Of a stretch of 58,795 nt of DNA, positions 16,298 through 24,491 are shown one piece after another. The notes below the pieces were generated by a model, which did no database searches, was not told where the DNA came from, and worked only from the letters and a program-made list of their open reading frames with translations. The stretch's first letter is position 1, and the number at the start of each line of letters is the position of its first letter. The translations under genes were made by a program, and so were the position numbers. This DNA comes from Paraburkholderia franconis (GTDB lineage Bacteria > Pseudomonadota > Gammaproteobacteria > Burkholderiales > Burkholderiaceae): the NCBI RefSeq assembly GCF_009362735.1, contig NZ_WHNP01000046.1, positions 300-59,094 of the forward strand. The letters run 5' to 3'.

Positions 16298-16867
16298 GTG
16301 TGTGCTCAGTGCGATGTGGTGAAAAGTGAATGGACGAGCGCTTTCATCCGGCTGCGATGTATCGCAGCCGGATGGCTTGTTTCAACGAGTCCAGAGGCAG
16401 CGATTCCGCGTCAGCGCACGGGGTTCAACGCGAGATCCATGCCAGTGATCGGTAACAACCCTGGGACGGCTTGCGGAGCAAGGCGTACAGCGAACCGGTC
16501 AGACCGCCTGCCACGCTGGTGCCGATGTCGTCGGATGGTGCGGCAAGGCCTCGCTGGTGCGCGAGCCATGCGCTTCGGCCCAAATGCAGTGCGCGCTCCA
16601 ACGTCGCGTGGCGAGGCATGTCGCGCAAAACGACTCGGCCTGCTGCGTGTCACGGCAGTTCTGTTGTCGTCGATTGTTGCCGTCCGGACAACACGGTGAA
16701 CGCATCCGCGGCGCTACTCGCGCTCGATGGCCAAACCTAGAATTCGTGTCGACGAGGGGCAAAAGCGATTGCACAAGCAATCGCACAAGCAATGTCTCCT
16801 ATGACGATCATGCTCAGTCATTTCGAACTGTCGTCGACTTCGCAACTTTCTAACCGAAGGTAATGTC
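16298..16867. other. Divergent promoter region with possible gene debris
   Basis: About 570 bases between the divergent MFS and flavoprotein genes. It contains the palindrome at 16345-16374. A minus-strand open stretch at 16425-16628 has somewhat protein-like composition but no ribosome binding site and no family I recognise; it may be debris. The promoter of the flavoprotein gene would lie near 16740-16850. Confidence 0.4.
16345..16374. promoter_or_regulatory. 30-bp perfect palindrome upstream of the MFS gene
   Basis: CATCCGGCTGCGAT is repeated inverted after a 2-base centre, giving 14-bp perfect arms. It ends 48 bases before the MFS start codon on the minus strand. No T-tract follows on either side. 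It could be an operator for the carrier gene or a very stable RNA hairpin in its leader. Confidence 0.5.
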
Positions 16868-18073
16868 ATGTCGCAAAAGATCTTGATTGTGGGTGCCGGC
16901 TTTGCCGGAGTGTGGGGCGCACTGGGCGCAGCACGCATGCTCGACGCAGCTGGCGTAACGAGCAGTGACGTTGAAGTCACGTTGATCTCGCCGAAGCCGG
17001 AGTTGCAAATCCGCCCGCGAATGTACGAAAGCGAGCCGCAGAAGATGGCTGCACCGCTGCTGCCTCTGCTCGATGCTATTGGCGTGAAATTTGTCGAGGG
17101 CAGCGTCGACGAGATTTCCGTAAAAGAGAAGACGGTGAGTGTCGTGTCGGCCAGCGGACAAAAACGTTCCCTCGCGTACGACCGGCTGCTGCTGACCAGC
17201 GGCAGCAAGCTGAACAGGCCGCCGATTCCTGGTCTCGCGGAGTACGCTTTTTCCGTCGATCGTATCGAGGACGCGGTAGCGCTCGACCACCACTTCGCGG
17301 AATTGGCGAAGCTGCCGGATTCACCCGCGCGCAATACCGTCGCGGTTGTCGGCTGCGGCTTTACGGGTGTCGAGGTCGCGACCGAATTGCCGAAGCGGCT
17401 GCGTGCATCGTTCGGTGACGCGGCGGTTCGCGTTGTCGTGATCGGCTCGCAGGACACGATTGGTCCTGATCTTGGGCCGAATCCGCGTCCGTTTATCGCT
17501 GAGGCGTTTCAATCGCTGGGCGTCGAAACGGTGCTCGGCTCGGGCGTGGTGTCGGTCGATGCGGACGGCGTTCGCACCGCATCGGGCACGCGCATCGAAG
17601 CGAAAACGGTGATCTGGGCAGGCGGCATGCGCGCAAGCTCGTTGGCCGCGCAAGTTTCGTCGCATGTCGATCCCCTCGGACGTGCCGAAGTGGCACCGGA
17701 TCTGCGCGTGCCGGAAGCACCCGATGTATTCGTCGCGGGCGATGTTGCGCGGGCGCGGACCGACGATGACGGGCACTACGCGCTGATGTCGTGTCAGCAC
17801 GCCATCGTGATGGGGCAATTCGGCGGACATAATGTTGCCGCGGATTTGATCGGTGTTCCGACTCTGGAATATCGACAGCCGTTCTACGCGACTTGCGTCG
17901 ATCTTGGCGAGTGGGGCGCGATCTATTCGGAAGGTTGGGATCGACAGATCAAACTGACGCACGCCGAAGGCAAGGCGCGCAAACAGATGATCAACACGAA
18001 GTGGATCTATCCGCCGGCGCCGAATCGTGCAGAAGCCTTGGCAGCAGGTAATCCGCAAGCATCCTTCGGCTAG
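16868..18073 (+). CDS. FAD-dependent pyridine nucleotide-disulfide oxidoreductase (NDH-2-like)
   Basis: 401 residues with two dinucleotide-binding folds: KILIVGAGFAGVWGALGAAR at the N-terminus for FAD, and VAVVGCGFTGVEVATELPKR at about residue 155 for NAD(P)H. VFVAGDVARA near residue 290 is the second FAD contact. This arrangement is typical of type II NADH dehydrogenase-like enzymes, which pass electrons from NADH to quinone at the membrane surface. No C-terminal membrane anchor is obvious. Nitrite reductase or ferredoxin reductase-like roles are less likely. A CGAAGGTA motif precedes the ATG. It is monocistronic and followed by a hairpin and then a LysR gene. Confidence 0.85.
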   Translation: MSQKILIVGAGFAGVWGALGAARMLDAAGVTSSDVEVTLISPKPELQIRPRMYESEPQKMAAPLLPLLDAIGVKFVEGSVDEISVKEKTVSVVSASGQKRSLAYDRLLLTSGSKLNRPPIPGLAEYAFSVDRIEDAVALDHHFAELAKLPDSPARNTVAVVGCGFTGVEVATELPKRLRASFGDAAVRVVVIGSQDTIGPDLGPNPRPFIAEAFQSLGVETVLGSGVVSVDADGVRTASGTRIEAKTVIWAGGMRASSLAAQVSSHVDPLGRAEVAPDLRVPEAPDVFVAGDVARARTDDDGHYALMSCQHAIVMGQFGGHNVAADLIGVPTLEYRQPFYATCVDLGEWGAIYSEGWDRQIKLTHAEGKARKQMINTKWIYPPAPNRAEALAAGNPQASFG

Positions 18074-18094
18074 AAGAACTCCAGCAGTTTAACT

Positions 18095-18131
18095 GCGGGC
18101 GAAAGGCTTCGATTGAGGTCTTTACGCCCGC
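18095..18131 (+). terminator. Hairpin after the flavoprotein gene
   Basis: GCGGGCGAAAG pairs with CTTTACGCCCGC across a 14-base loop, with one bulged A. It lies 22 bases after the stop codon. The poor T-tract makes it a weak intrinsic terminator candidate, but the position fits. Confidence 0.4.
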
Positions 18132-18323
18132 ATAAACGCGTTTCCGTCGAATACCCTGATACTGCAATCGAGCTTGTCAATAGAATCACGTCCGCATTTT
18201 CCCAGTTCGACGATCATTCCAATTTCTCTGCCGTGAGCGGGCAAATCCAATTTGCCAGTCCGCTTCTTTACTTTTGCGTAAAGACTAATCTATAAAGGAG
18301 GCACTGTTGATTCCAGATCACAT

Positions 18324-19238
18324 ATGAAAGTCACGCTCGACGAACTGCAGACCTTTGCGACAGTAGTCGACACCGGCTCCATCACAGCCGCAGCCGAGCA
18401 GCTGAACCAGACCGTGTCGGGTGCGAGCCGGGCGCTGGGCAGACTCGAGGAAAAGCTGCAAACGACGCTGCTGCGCCGGACCACGCGGCGCCTCGAATTG
18501 ACGGAAGAAGGAAAAGCCTTTCTTCAACATACGCGTGAGATCATCGGCGCGGTAGAAAACGCCGAAGAACAACTCGCCGCGCGCCGGGAGCGGCCTTCCG
18601 GACGTTTGCGCGTCGATGCCGCCACGCCTTTCATGCTTCACGTGATCGTGCCTCTCGTGGCGGGCTATCGGGCGCGTTATCCGCAAGTCGAGCTGGAGCT
18701 GAACAGCAATGAAGGCATTATCGATTTGCTCGAACGGCGCACCGACGTCGCGATCCGGATCGGCAAACTCAAAGATTCGACCTTGCACAGCCGTCCCGTC
18801 GGCAGCAGCCGGATACGGGTACTGGCCACGCCCGAGTATCTGAAAGCACATGGTCATCCGAAACGCGTGGACGACCTGGCGAAGCACTCGCTGCTCGGGT
18901 TCACGCTGCCCGAGTCGCTCAATGTATGGCCGTTGACCGGACCGGACAACGAGTCTTATCGAATCGAACCGACTATCGCGTCGTCCAGCGGCGAAACGTT
19001 GCGGCAGCTTGCGTTGGAGAGTGCGGGCATCGTTTGCCTGTCCGACTTCATGACGGGCCGCGATCGTCGAGAGGGCAGGCTCATTCAGCTTTTCCCGCGA
19101 CAGACACAGGACGTTCGTCAACCGATCAATGCCGTCTACTATCGCAATACGGCGATATCGGCGCGGATCGCTTCCTTCGTCGATTATCTGGTCGATGCCG
19201 TCAAGGCGACGGAGTTCGCACGCTCGCCTGCGCATTGA
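18324..19238 (+). CDS. LysR-family transcriptional regulator
   Basis: 304 residues. The N-terminal winged helix-turn-helix reads ELQTFATVVDTGSITAAAEQ then LNQTVSGASRALGRLEE, and the effector domain begins near residue 90 (SGRLRVDAATPFMLHVIVPL). This belongs to the large DsdC/AaeR-like LysR subgroup with the TVSGASRALGRLE recognition helix. An AAAGGAGG motif lies unusually far (about 21 bases) from the ATG, and no other in-frame start sits closer, so translation may be weak. The target is unknown: the gene follows the flavoprotein gene co-directionally and precedes the lipoate-ligase-like gene. Confidence 0.9.
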   Translation: MKVTLDELQTFATVVDTGSITAAAEQLNQTVSGASRALGRLEEKLQTTLLRRTTRRLELTEEGKAFLQHTREIIGAVENAEEQLAARRERPSGRLRVDAATPFMLHVIVPLVAGYRARYPQVELELNSNEGIIDLLERRTDVAIRIGKLKDSTLHSRPVGSSRIRVLATPEYLKAHGHPKRVDDLAKHSLLGFTLPESLNVWPLTGPDNESYRIEPTIASSSGETLRQLALESAGIVCLSDFMTGRDRREGRLIQLFPRQTQDVRQPINAVYYRNTAISARIASFVDYLVDAVKATEFARSPAH

Positions 19239-19314
19239 AGAACGGGCACGCGTGAGGAAGCACGAGCATCATTCATAATCGCTCTGTTGCGATCTTGTCG
19301 AATCACCTCGCGCA

Positions 19315-20073
19315 ATGATGAAGACCACGCCATTCATATTCGTCGAGTCCGATCCATCCGGAACTGACCCGTTGCAAGAAGAGCTCGCGCTGCTGGACCT
19401 GGCGGCGCAAGGTTGCCGGGCTGCACAGCTATGGGAAGCGCCCGTGTCGCTGGTGGTGCCGCGCAGCTATCTGCGCTATCCGGGGTTCGAGACGGCGCGC
19501 GCGACATTCGCTGGGCGCGGCTGTCCCGTCTGGCTGCGCATGTCGGGTGGAGGGCTGGTTCCGCAGGGACCCGGCATCCTCAATCTGAGCCTCGCGTATG
19601 CGGTGACGCGGCCGCCCGGAGCGTTGAGCGAGGCGGTCTATCTGCATCTGTGCGAGGTCGTCGCCAGTGCGCTGCGCTCTCTCGGCGTTGCTACCCATTG
19701 GCAGTCCGTGGACGGTTCGTTTTGCGACGGCCGTTTCAATCTGGCCTGGGGGCCGGCGGGACAGGCGCGCAAGATCGCAGGCACCGCCCAGTACTGGCGG
19801 CGCGCGCCAGCCAACATGCAAACGGACGACAATCAACGACACCTTGTTCTTGCACACGCGGTGCTATTGGTGAGCGCGGATATCGAGGAGATCAATCAGC
19901 GGGCCAATGCCTTCGAGAACGAAGCCGGCAGCGGCCGTCACTATGACGCGCGCAAGGTGGTCAGCGTGCAGGAAGCGATGGGGGATGTCGCGGTTGTCCG
20001 GGAAGGGTCGCTGATGTCGATGGTTTCGCGTGCGCTTAAGGCAAGCCTCGACGGCATCGCACTACCGCAATAG
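19315..20073 (+). CDS. Biotin/lipoate protein ligase family (LplA-like)
   Basis: 252 residues. It shows the BPL/LPL catalytic fold: VVPRSYLRYPGFETARATFA, then WLRMSGGGLVPQGPGILNLS, where the R-x-S-GGG-x-V loop binds the acyl-adenylate, and KIAGTAQYWRR near residue 155 with the conserved Lys. Lipoate ligases attach lipoate to E2 and GcvH proteins. The Arg-Arg-Thr-Gly of the classic motif is altered to RMSGGG, so the substrate is uncertain. No partner E2 gene is nearby. It starts 76 bases after the LysR gene, which could regulate it. Confidence 0.78.
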   Translation: MMKTTPFIFVESDPSGTDPLQEELALLDLAAQGCRAAQLWEAPVSLVVPRSYLRYPGFETARATFAGRGCPVWLRMSGGGLVPQGPGILNLSLAYAVTRPPGALSEAVYLHLCEVVASALRSLGVATHWQSVDGSFCDGRFNLAWGPAGQARKIAGTAQYWRRAPANMQTDDNQRHLVLAHAVLLVSADIEEINQRANAFENEAGSGRHYDARKVVSVQEAMGDVAVVREGSLMSMVSRALKASLDGIALPQ

Positions 20074-20126
20074 TCCGGAGACCGCGGGGGAATGGCGAAA
20101 AACGCGACATCTAACTCCGCCCGTGA

Positions 20127-20708
20127 CTACTTGCTCGTTCCGGGCGTGACGGATATCGCAACCGCTTCGGTGTGCACAACCTCGACCTGATCACCCTTGC
20201 GAATGTCCTTCAGTTGCTCGGGGTCCACCAGCACATCCATTGCGCCCTGCGGTCCTCTTATCGTGACGTGATTCCGCATTGCATCCACCGCAACGACATC
20301 GCCCACCACCGTTGTCTCACGACTGATTATTCCGCCCGGTTTGGTCCCGGACGCTGCCGGCTGCAAGGTCTGCCGCTCGCTGGAAGACCGCGGGCCGCTT
20401 GTTTTTTTCAGGCTCAGAGACCGCGCCTCCTGGTACTCGGTGGTAACTACATCGCCGACCTTGAGCTGATCGAAGTTGCGCACTTGCTCGCCCGCCGCAA
20501 GTTCTTCGACGCGGCCGTTCTTGTCCTTGAGCGTGACGGTCCGGGTAGCGGGATCGATGGAGACGACCGTGGCAACGACCGTTGTCGTTCCTGTCACGGT
20601 GCTCTTGTCTGTTCCCTGTTTGATCTCCACAGACGGCTGTTGCTGGGCAAATGCCGGGCAGCCTGTCATGGCGACGGCGGCCGCCACAAGGAAATACTGG
20701 ATCTTCAT
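20127..20708 (-). CDS. Exported protein with two repeated beta domains
   Basis: 193 residues with an N-terminal signal (YFLVAAAVAMTGCPAFA). The cut is most likely after AFA, though the TGC could be a lipobox-like site. The mature part has two copies of one module: VVATVVSIDPATRTVTLKDK ... LKVGDVVTTEY, and VVGDVVAVDAMRNHVTIRG ... IRKGDQVEVVH. Each ends with a short hydrophobic strand (ARSLSL / AVAISV). This looks like a tandem OB-like or DUF5666-type beta domain. It would act in the periplasm or at the outer membrane. The function is unknown, and no operon partner is evident. Confidence 0.7.
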   Translation of the reverse strand: MKIQYFLVAAAVAMTGCPAFAQQQPSVEIKQGTDKSTVTGTTTVVATVVSIDPATRTVTLKDKNGRVEELAAGEQVRNFDQLKVGDVVTTEYQEARSLSLKKTSGPRSSSERQTLQPAASGTKPGGIISRETTVVGDVVAVDAMRNHVTIRGPQGAMDVLVDPEQLKDIRKGDQVEVVHTEAVAISVTPGTSK

Positions 20709-20937
20709 TGCCGTGCTCCTCGGGATGGCGGTGGGGCAGCACCGCTCAATGCGGAAGTAGCCTCACTATCGAATCGGCTCGGGTTCAATTGGACTTTCTC
20801 ACATCCCGCCACGGCGTGCATGGGGACATGTTCCTCGCCTGAGTCCCTGGCCTGAACCTGGGTCCCGTTCGTCATCCGCTTTGCCCCGTCCCGTCGACAG
20901 CGACGGAGGCCGGCTGCGCGTGTATCCACCAATCGCC

Positions 20938-22005
20938 TCAACCCGGGATCCGGGCGAATTGCAGGTGCTCCCATCCAAGGTCCGAGAAACACGGACCTTG
21001 AGTCGCCTCGCCGAATTTGATGTCGTTATGCTCGGCGTTCCATTCGAGTACTTTCACGTTTTCATTGGCGTCGACTGTCACATCCCATCCGATGCAGCAG
21101 ACGAATGGTACTTTCGCGTGAAGCTCCAGTACTTTGGCGACGCATTCGGAGAATGCGGGAAGCCTGACGCCCTCGAATTCTATTTTCGTGTCCGGATGTG
21201 CCCGTACGTCTGTCCAATCGCTCAGATAGCCGCGCGGGTCCAGTTCGCCCGTCAGGGGATTGATGGGTATGTTGACCTCGCTGCCCGTCTGCACGTGCGT
21301 TTCGCCGGCTCTGCCCAGGCGCAGGAAACACGCGCGAAGCGAGATCCCGCCTGCCGGCTCGACGACCGTGGTAAGGCGCAACGTCGCAACGGGACCATGG
21401 GTGAAAAGGTCAAATAGCTCGTGTTGCCGGATGAATGCCTGAAATACGCCATTTCCGCCTGACCGGATCGATTGCGGGTCGAATGACTGACTTTCGATCA
21501 CGTATACGCCTTTCCCCTGGCCGGATTGGTCCAGTTTAAAAGCGACCTTATCTGTTTCGCTGAAAAGCGTATTGCGAAGATCCTGATCGGGTATGACCGC
21601 GTTTTCCATTGTATAGAAAAAGCCATTGGCGAAATATCCGAGATCAGGAAACGCCTTGTCGCGGAATATCAGCTGTGATGCCGATTTCAAGGTCGAGATC
21701 TTTCCGTACCAGCCTTTTGTGCGCGGCACGACGACGGCTCCATAATAATTGTCCGGTATCCAGCCTTCCTTGAATGAGCCGTTCACGGCCGCATAGACGC
21801 GCAACCACGGCGCGTAGATCGCGTCGCCGAAGACGTCCCGTGCATAGCTGTCGGTTTGCCTGACCACCGTGTGGCTGATCTTCCCGTGCAGCTTTTCGAT
21901 CGTTCGAAGGATCTCTCTGGCCTGGATCGCGTGGTCCCGATGGAATTTGTATTTCGCCAGCTTTTTCACTGACGTTTTAGCGAGCTGTTCGAAATCGACT
22001 GGCAT
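20938..22005 (-). CDS. ATP-grasp protein, sugar-transfer-associated type
   Basis: 355 residues without signal or membrane helices. The N-terminal 80 residues are helical (LAKYKFHRDHAIQAREILRT). An ATP-grasp core follows, with TDKVAFKLDQSGQGKGVYVI (glycine-rich loop), GVFQAFIRQHELFDLF, and the metal-binding end VCCIGWDVTVDANENVKVLE then WNAEHN. The last motif (WDV ... LEWN) matches ATP-grasp families found near exopolysaccharide and sugar-transfer genes. Such enzymes form amide or ester bonds using ATP. No polysaccharide cluster surrounds it, so substrates are unknown. An AGGAG-type site (ATAAGGAGAAG) lies upstream of the minus-strand neighbourhood but the start codon spacing is loose. Confidence 0.75.
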   Translation of the reverse strand: MPVDFEQLAKTSVKKLAKYKFHRDHAIQAREILRTIEKLHGKISHTVVRQTDSYARDVFGDAIYAPWLRVYAAVNGSFKEGWIPDNYYGAVVVPRTKGWYGKISTLKSASQLIFRDKAFPDLGYFANGFFYTMENAVIPDQDLRNTLFSETDKVAFKLDQSGQGKGVYVIESQSFDPQSIRSGGNGVFQAFIRQHELFDLFTHGPVATLRLTTVVEPAGGISLRACFLRLGRAGETHVQTGSEVNIPINPLTGELDPRGYLSDWTDVRAHPDTKIEFEGVRLPAFSECVAKVLELHAKVPFVCCIGWDVTVDANENVKVLEWNAEHNDIKFGEATQGPCFSDLGWEHLQFARIPG

Positions 22006-22231
22006 TCAACATAATCCATCTGATCGATAAGGAGAAGAACAAGCGGCTCGCATTTGCGCAGACATTAAACGAATCCTATGGACATTCACATAAGCCATTC
22101 AAACCTGTGCATACGAAAGAGATGCGCGGGCCACATGCATTCGGCATGATCTAAATGAAAGCTTAGTGATAAATCGCCAATAAAGAAAATTTAGTCCCTA
22201 AACGTTGTGGCTTTGACCGATACGGCGGAAT
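22006..22231. other. AT-rich intergenic region upstream of cbbR remnant
   Basis: About 225 bases, AT-rich between 22140 and 22200, with no gene. It probably contains the promoter of the ATP-grasp gene (minus strand). Confidence 0.4.
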
Positions 22232-22414
22232 TCAGTACGTCTGCCTTTCGATGTGACATCCGTTCGCAGAAGGCTCTCGGCCATACGTATCGGGCGGCTT
22301 GCGGCGCTGCAATATGTCGAGGTACAGACTCGACGTCCCGGCCGCTCGCGCGAAGTTCAGATGACGCGCGACGGCCGCGAATACGCGAAGCTGCCGAAGC
22401 GTGACCCCCATCAT
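22232..22414 (-). pseudogene. cbbR: Truncated cbbR (LysR-type regulator of the cbb operon)
   Basis: The frame from the ATG at 22414 reads (M)MGVTLRQLRVFAAVARHLN then FARAA, the exact N-terminus of CbbR including the first helix. It then departs into unrelated sequence (GTSSLYLDIL) and stops at 22232. The recognition helix, linker and whole effector domain are missing. It is divergent from cbbL, the usual location of cbbR. The functional regulator must be elsewhere in the genome, or the operon is no longer induced normally. The sequence from 22340 down looks like foreign DNA joined at a deletion boundary. Confidence 0.8.
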
Positions 22415-22429
22415 TAAGCAACGCTTAAT
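22413..22429. promoter_or_regulatory. CbbR operator-like palindrome
   Basis: ATTAAGC-AAC-GCTTAAT, a perfect 7-bp inverted repeat with T-N11-A symmetry typical of LysR sites, overlapping the start codon of the cbbR remnant and about 87 bases before cbbL. A second, weaker site with TAA-CGA-TTA lies at about 22457-22465. Together they resemble the recognition and activation halves of a CbbR-bound region. Confidence 0.55.
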
Positions 22430-22515
22430 CGAGACCAAAGAAGAAATGAATTCCTAACGATTACCAGGCCGCATAACCTTGTTTTCCATGAGGTCAGCCA
22501 ACGAGGAGCGAGACG

Positions 22516-24000
22516 ATGACCATTCCCGTGGAAAGCAGCGTGATCACCGATGCCAGAGAGCGTTATGCGGCGGGTGTACTCAAGTACAGGCAGATGGGGT
22601 ACTGGCAGCCGGACTATCAACCGAAGGATACGGACGTCATCGCATTGTTCCGCATCACGCCGCAGCCCGGCGTGGAGCCCGACGAGGCGGCGGCGGCCGT
22701 GGCGGGCGAGTCGTCGACGGCGACGTGGACGGTGGTCTGGACCGACCGGCTCACCGCCTGCGAGAAGTATCGCGCGAAGGCGTACCGCGTGGACCCCGTG
22801 CCGAACACCGGGCCGGGCACGCCGACTGAGCAGCAGTACTTCGCGTACATCGCATACGAACTCGATCTGTTCGAGGAAGGGTCGATCGCGAACCTGACTG
22901 CATCGGTCATCGGCAACGTGTTCGGTTTCAAACCTTTGAAGGCGCTGCGTCTCGAGGACATGCGCATTCCCGTTGCGTACGTGAAGACGTTCAAGGGCCC
23001 GCCGACGGGCATCGTCGTCGAGCGCGAACGTCTCGACAAATTCGGCCGTGCGCTGCTCGGCGCGACGATGAAGCCGAAGCTCGGCCTGTCCGGGAAGAAC
23101 TATGGGCGCGTCGTGTACGAAGCGCTCAAGGGCGGCCTCGACTTCACGAAGGATGACGAGAACATCAATTCGCAGCCTTTCATGCACTGGCGAGACCGCT
23201 TTTTGTTCTGCATGGAGGCGGTCAAGCGCGGGGAAGCGTCGAGTGGCGAAATCAAGGGGCACTACCTGAACGTCACCGCCGCGACGATGGAAGACATGTA
23301 CGAGCGCGCCGAATTCGCGAAGGAGCTGGGCTCGTGCATCGTGATGGTCGATCTCGTCATCGGCTGGACCGCGATCCAGTCGATGTCGAACTGGGCGCGC
23401 AAGAACGACATGATCCTGCACATGCACCGTGCCGGCCATAGCACCTATACGCGACAGAAGAACCACGGCGTATCGTTCCGCGTGATCGCGAAGTGGCTGC
23501 GCCTCGCGGGCGTCGATCACGCGCACGCGGGCACTGCCGTCGGCAAGCTCGAAGGCGATCCGCACACGGTGCAGGGCTTCTACAACGTGTGCCGCGAATC
23601 GCGCAACGAGGTCGATCTGCAGCGCGGTCTGTTCTTCGAGCAGGACTGGGCTGGGCTGAAGAAGGTGATGCCCGTCGCGTCCGGCGGCATCCATGCGGGC
23701 CAGATGCATCAGCTGCTTGCGCTGTTCGGCGACGACGTCGTGCTGCAGTTCGGCGGCGGCACGATCGGTCATCCGATGGGCATCGCTTCCGGCGCGACCG
23801 CGAACCGCGTCGCGCTCGAAGCGATGACGAAGGCGCGCAACGAAGGGCACGACATCGCGAACGAAGGACCAGCGATTCTCGAAGCCGCAGCGCGCTGGTG
23901 CACGCCGCTCAAGCAGGCGCTCGACACGTGGCGCGACGTGACCTTCAACTACACGTCGACCGATACGCCCGACTTCGTGCCGACAGCAACGGCATCGTAA
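22516..24000 (+). CDS. cbbL: RuBisCO large subunit, form IC (red-type)
   Basis: 494 residues. It carboxylates ribulose-1,5-bisphosphate in the Calvin cycle, assembled as L8S8 with CbbS. Active-site residues are all visible: K186 and K188 (ATMKPKLGL), carbamylated K212 with D214 and E215 (DFTKDDENIN), H304-R305 (LHMHRAGH), loop-6 K344 (AVGKLEG) and GGGTIGHPMG for phosphate binding. The N-terminus (YAAGVLKYRQMGYW) is typical of the red lineage. AGGAG lies eight bases before the ATG. It is the first gene of the operon and is followed by cbbS at 14 bases. Confidence 0.97.
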   Translation: MTIPVESSVITDARERYAAGVLKYRQMGYWQPDYQPKDTDVIALFRITPQPGVEPDEAAAAVAGESSTATWTVVWTDRLTACEKYRAKAYRVDPVPNTGPGTPTEQQYFAYIAYELDLFEEGSIANLTASVIGNVFGFKPLKALRLEDMRIPVAYVKTFKGPPTGIVVERERLDKFGRALLGATMKPKLGLSGKNYGRVVYEALKGGLDFTKDDENINSQPFMHWRDRFLFCMEAVKRGEASSGEIKGHYLNVTAATMEDMYERAEFAKELGSCIVMVDLVIGWTAIQSMSNWARKNDMILHMHRAGHSTYTRQKNHGVSFRVIAKWLRLAGVDHAHAGTAVGKLEGDPHTVQGFYNVCRESRNEVDLQRGLFFEQDWAGLKKVMPVASGGIHAGQMHQLLALFGDDVVLQFGGGTIGHPMGIASGATANRVALEAMTKARNEGHDIANEGPAILEAAARWCTPLKQALDTWRDVTFNYTSTDTPDFVPTATAS

Positions 24001-24014
24001 AGATGGAGGACGAC

Positions 24015-24434
24015 ATGCGACTCACTCAGGGGACGTTTTCTTTCTTGCCCGACCTGACCGACGACGAGATTCGCGGACAGATCGAATACGCACTGCGCCA
24101 GGGATGGGCCTGTTCCGTCGAATTCACCGACGATCCACATCCGCGCAATTCGTTCTGGGACATGTGGGGCCTGCCGATGTTCGACCTCAGGGACGCGGCG
24201 GGCGTGATGCTCGAAGTCGATGCGTGCCGCAAGGCAAAGCCGCGCTACTACGTGAAGGTCAATGCGTTCGATTCGACGCCCGGCGTCGAGACGATGCGGC
24301 TGTCGTTCATCGTGGCCCGCCCTGACGACGAGCGTGGCTTCTGCCTCGTGCGCGACGAAGGCGAGGCGCGCACGATCCGCTACCGGCTGCGTCCTTATGC
24401 AGACGACCGGCCGGAGGGCGAGCGCTACGAGTAG
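24015..24434 (+). CDS. cbbS: RuBisCO small subunit, form IC
   Basis: 139 residues, the usual length of red-type small subunits with the extended C-terminal hairpin. The signature is MRLTQGTFSFLPDLTDDEI, then GWACSVEFTDDPHPRNSFWD and YYVKVNAFDSTPGVETMRLS. It caps the L8 core of the holoenzyme. The start at 24015 fits the family and a GGAGGA motif five bases upstream; the in-frame ATG at 24003 would remove that site. It lies 14 bases after cbbL. Confidence 0.96.
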   Translation: MRLTQGTFSFLPDLTDDEIRGQIEYALRQGWACSVEFTDDPHPRNSFWDMWGLPMFDLRDAAGVMLEVDACRKAKPRYYVKVNAFDSTPGVETMRLSFIVARPDDERGFCLVRDEGEARTIRYRLRPYADDRPEGERYE

Positions 24435-24491
24435 TGCGCGGCCCAACCCGATCGCACCGCATAGTCCAACCCGTTGACGAGACTCGACGCC

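Noticed and set aside
16411..16792. Minus-strand ORFs in the MFS/flavoprotein gap
   Set aside because: The three overlapping frames disagree with each other, none has a start signal, and none resembles a known protein. Only debris is possible.
22414..23850. 478-residue open frame opposite cbbL
   Set aside because: It is a high-GC shadow of cbbL: the composition is Arg/His/Asp-rich, there is no ribosome binding site, and cbbL is certain on the other strand.
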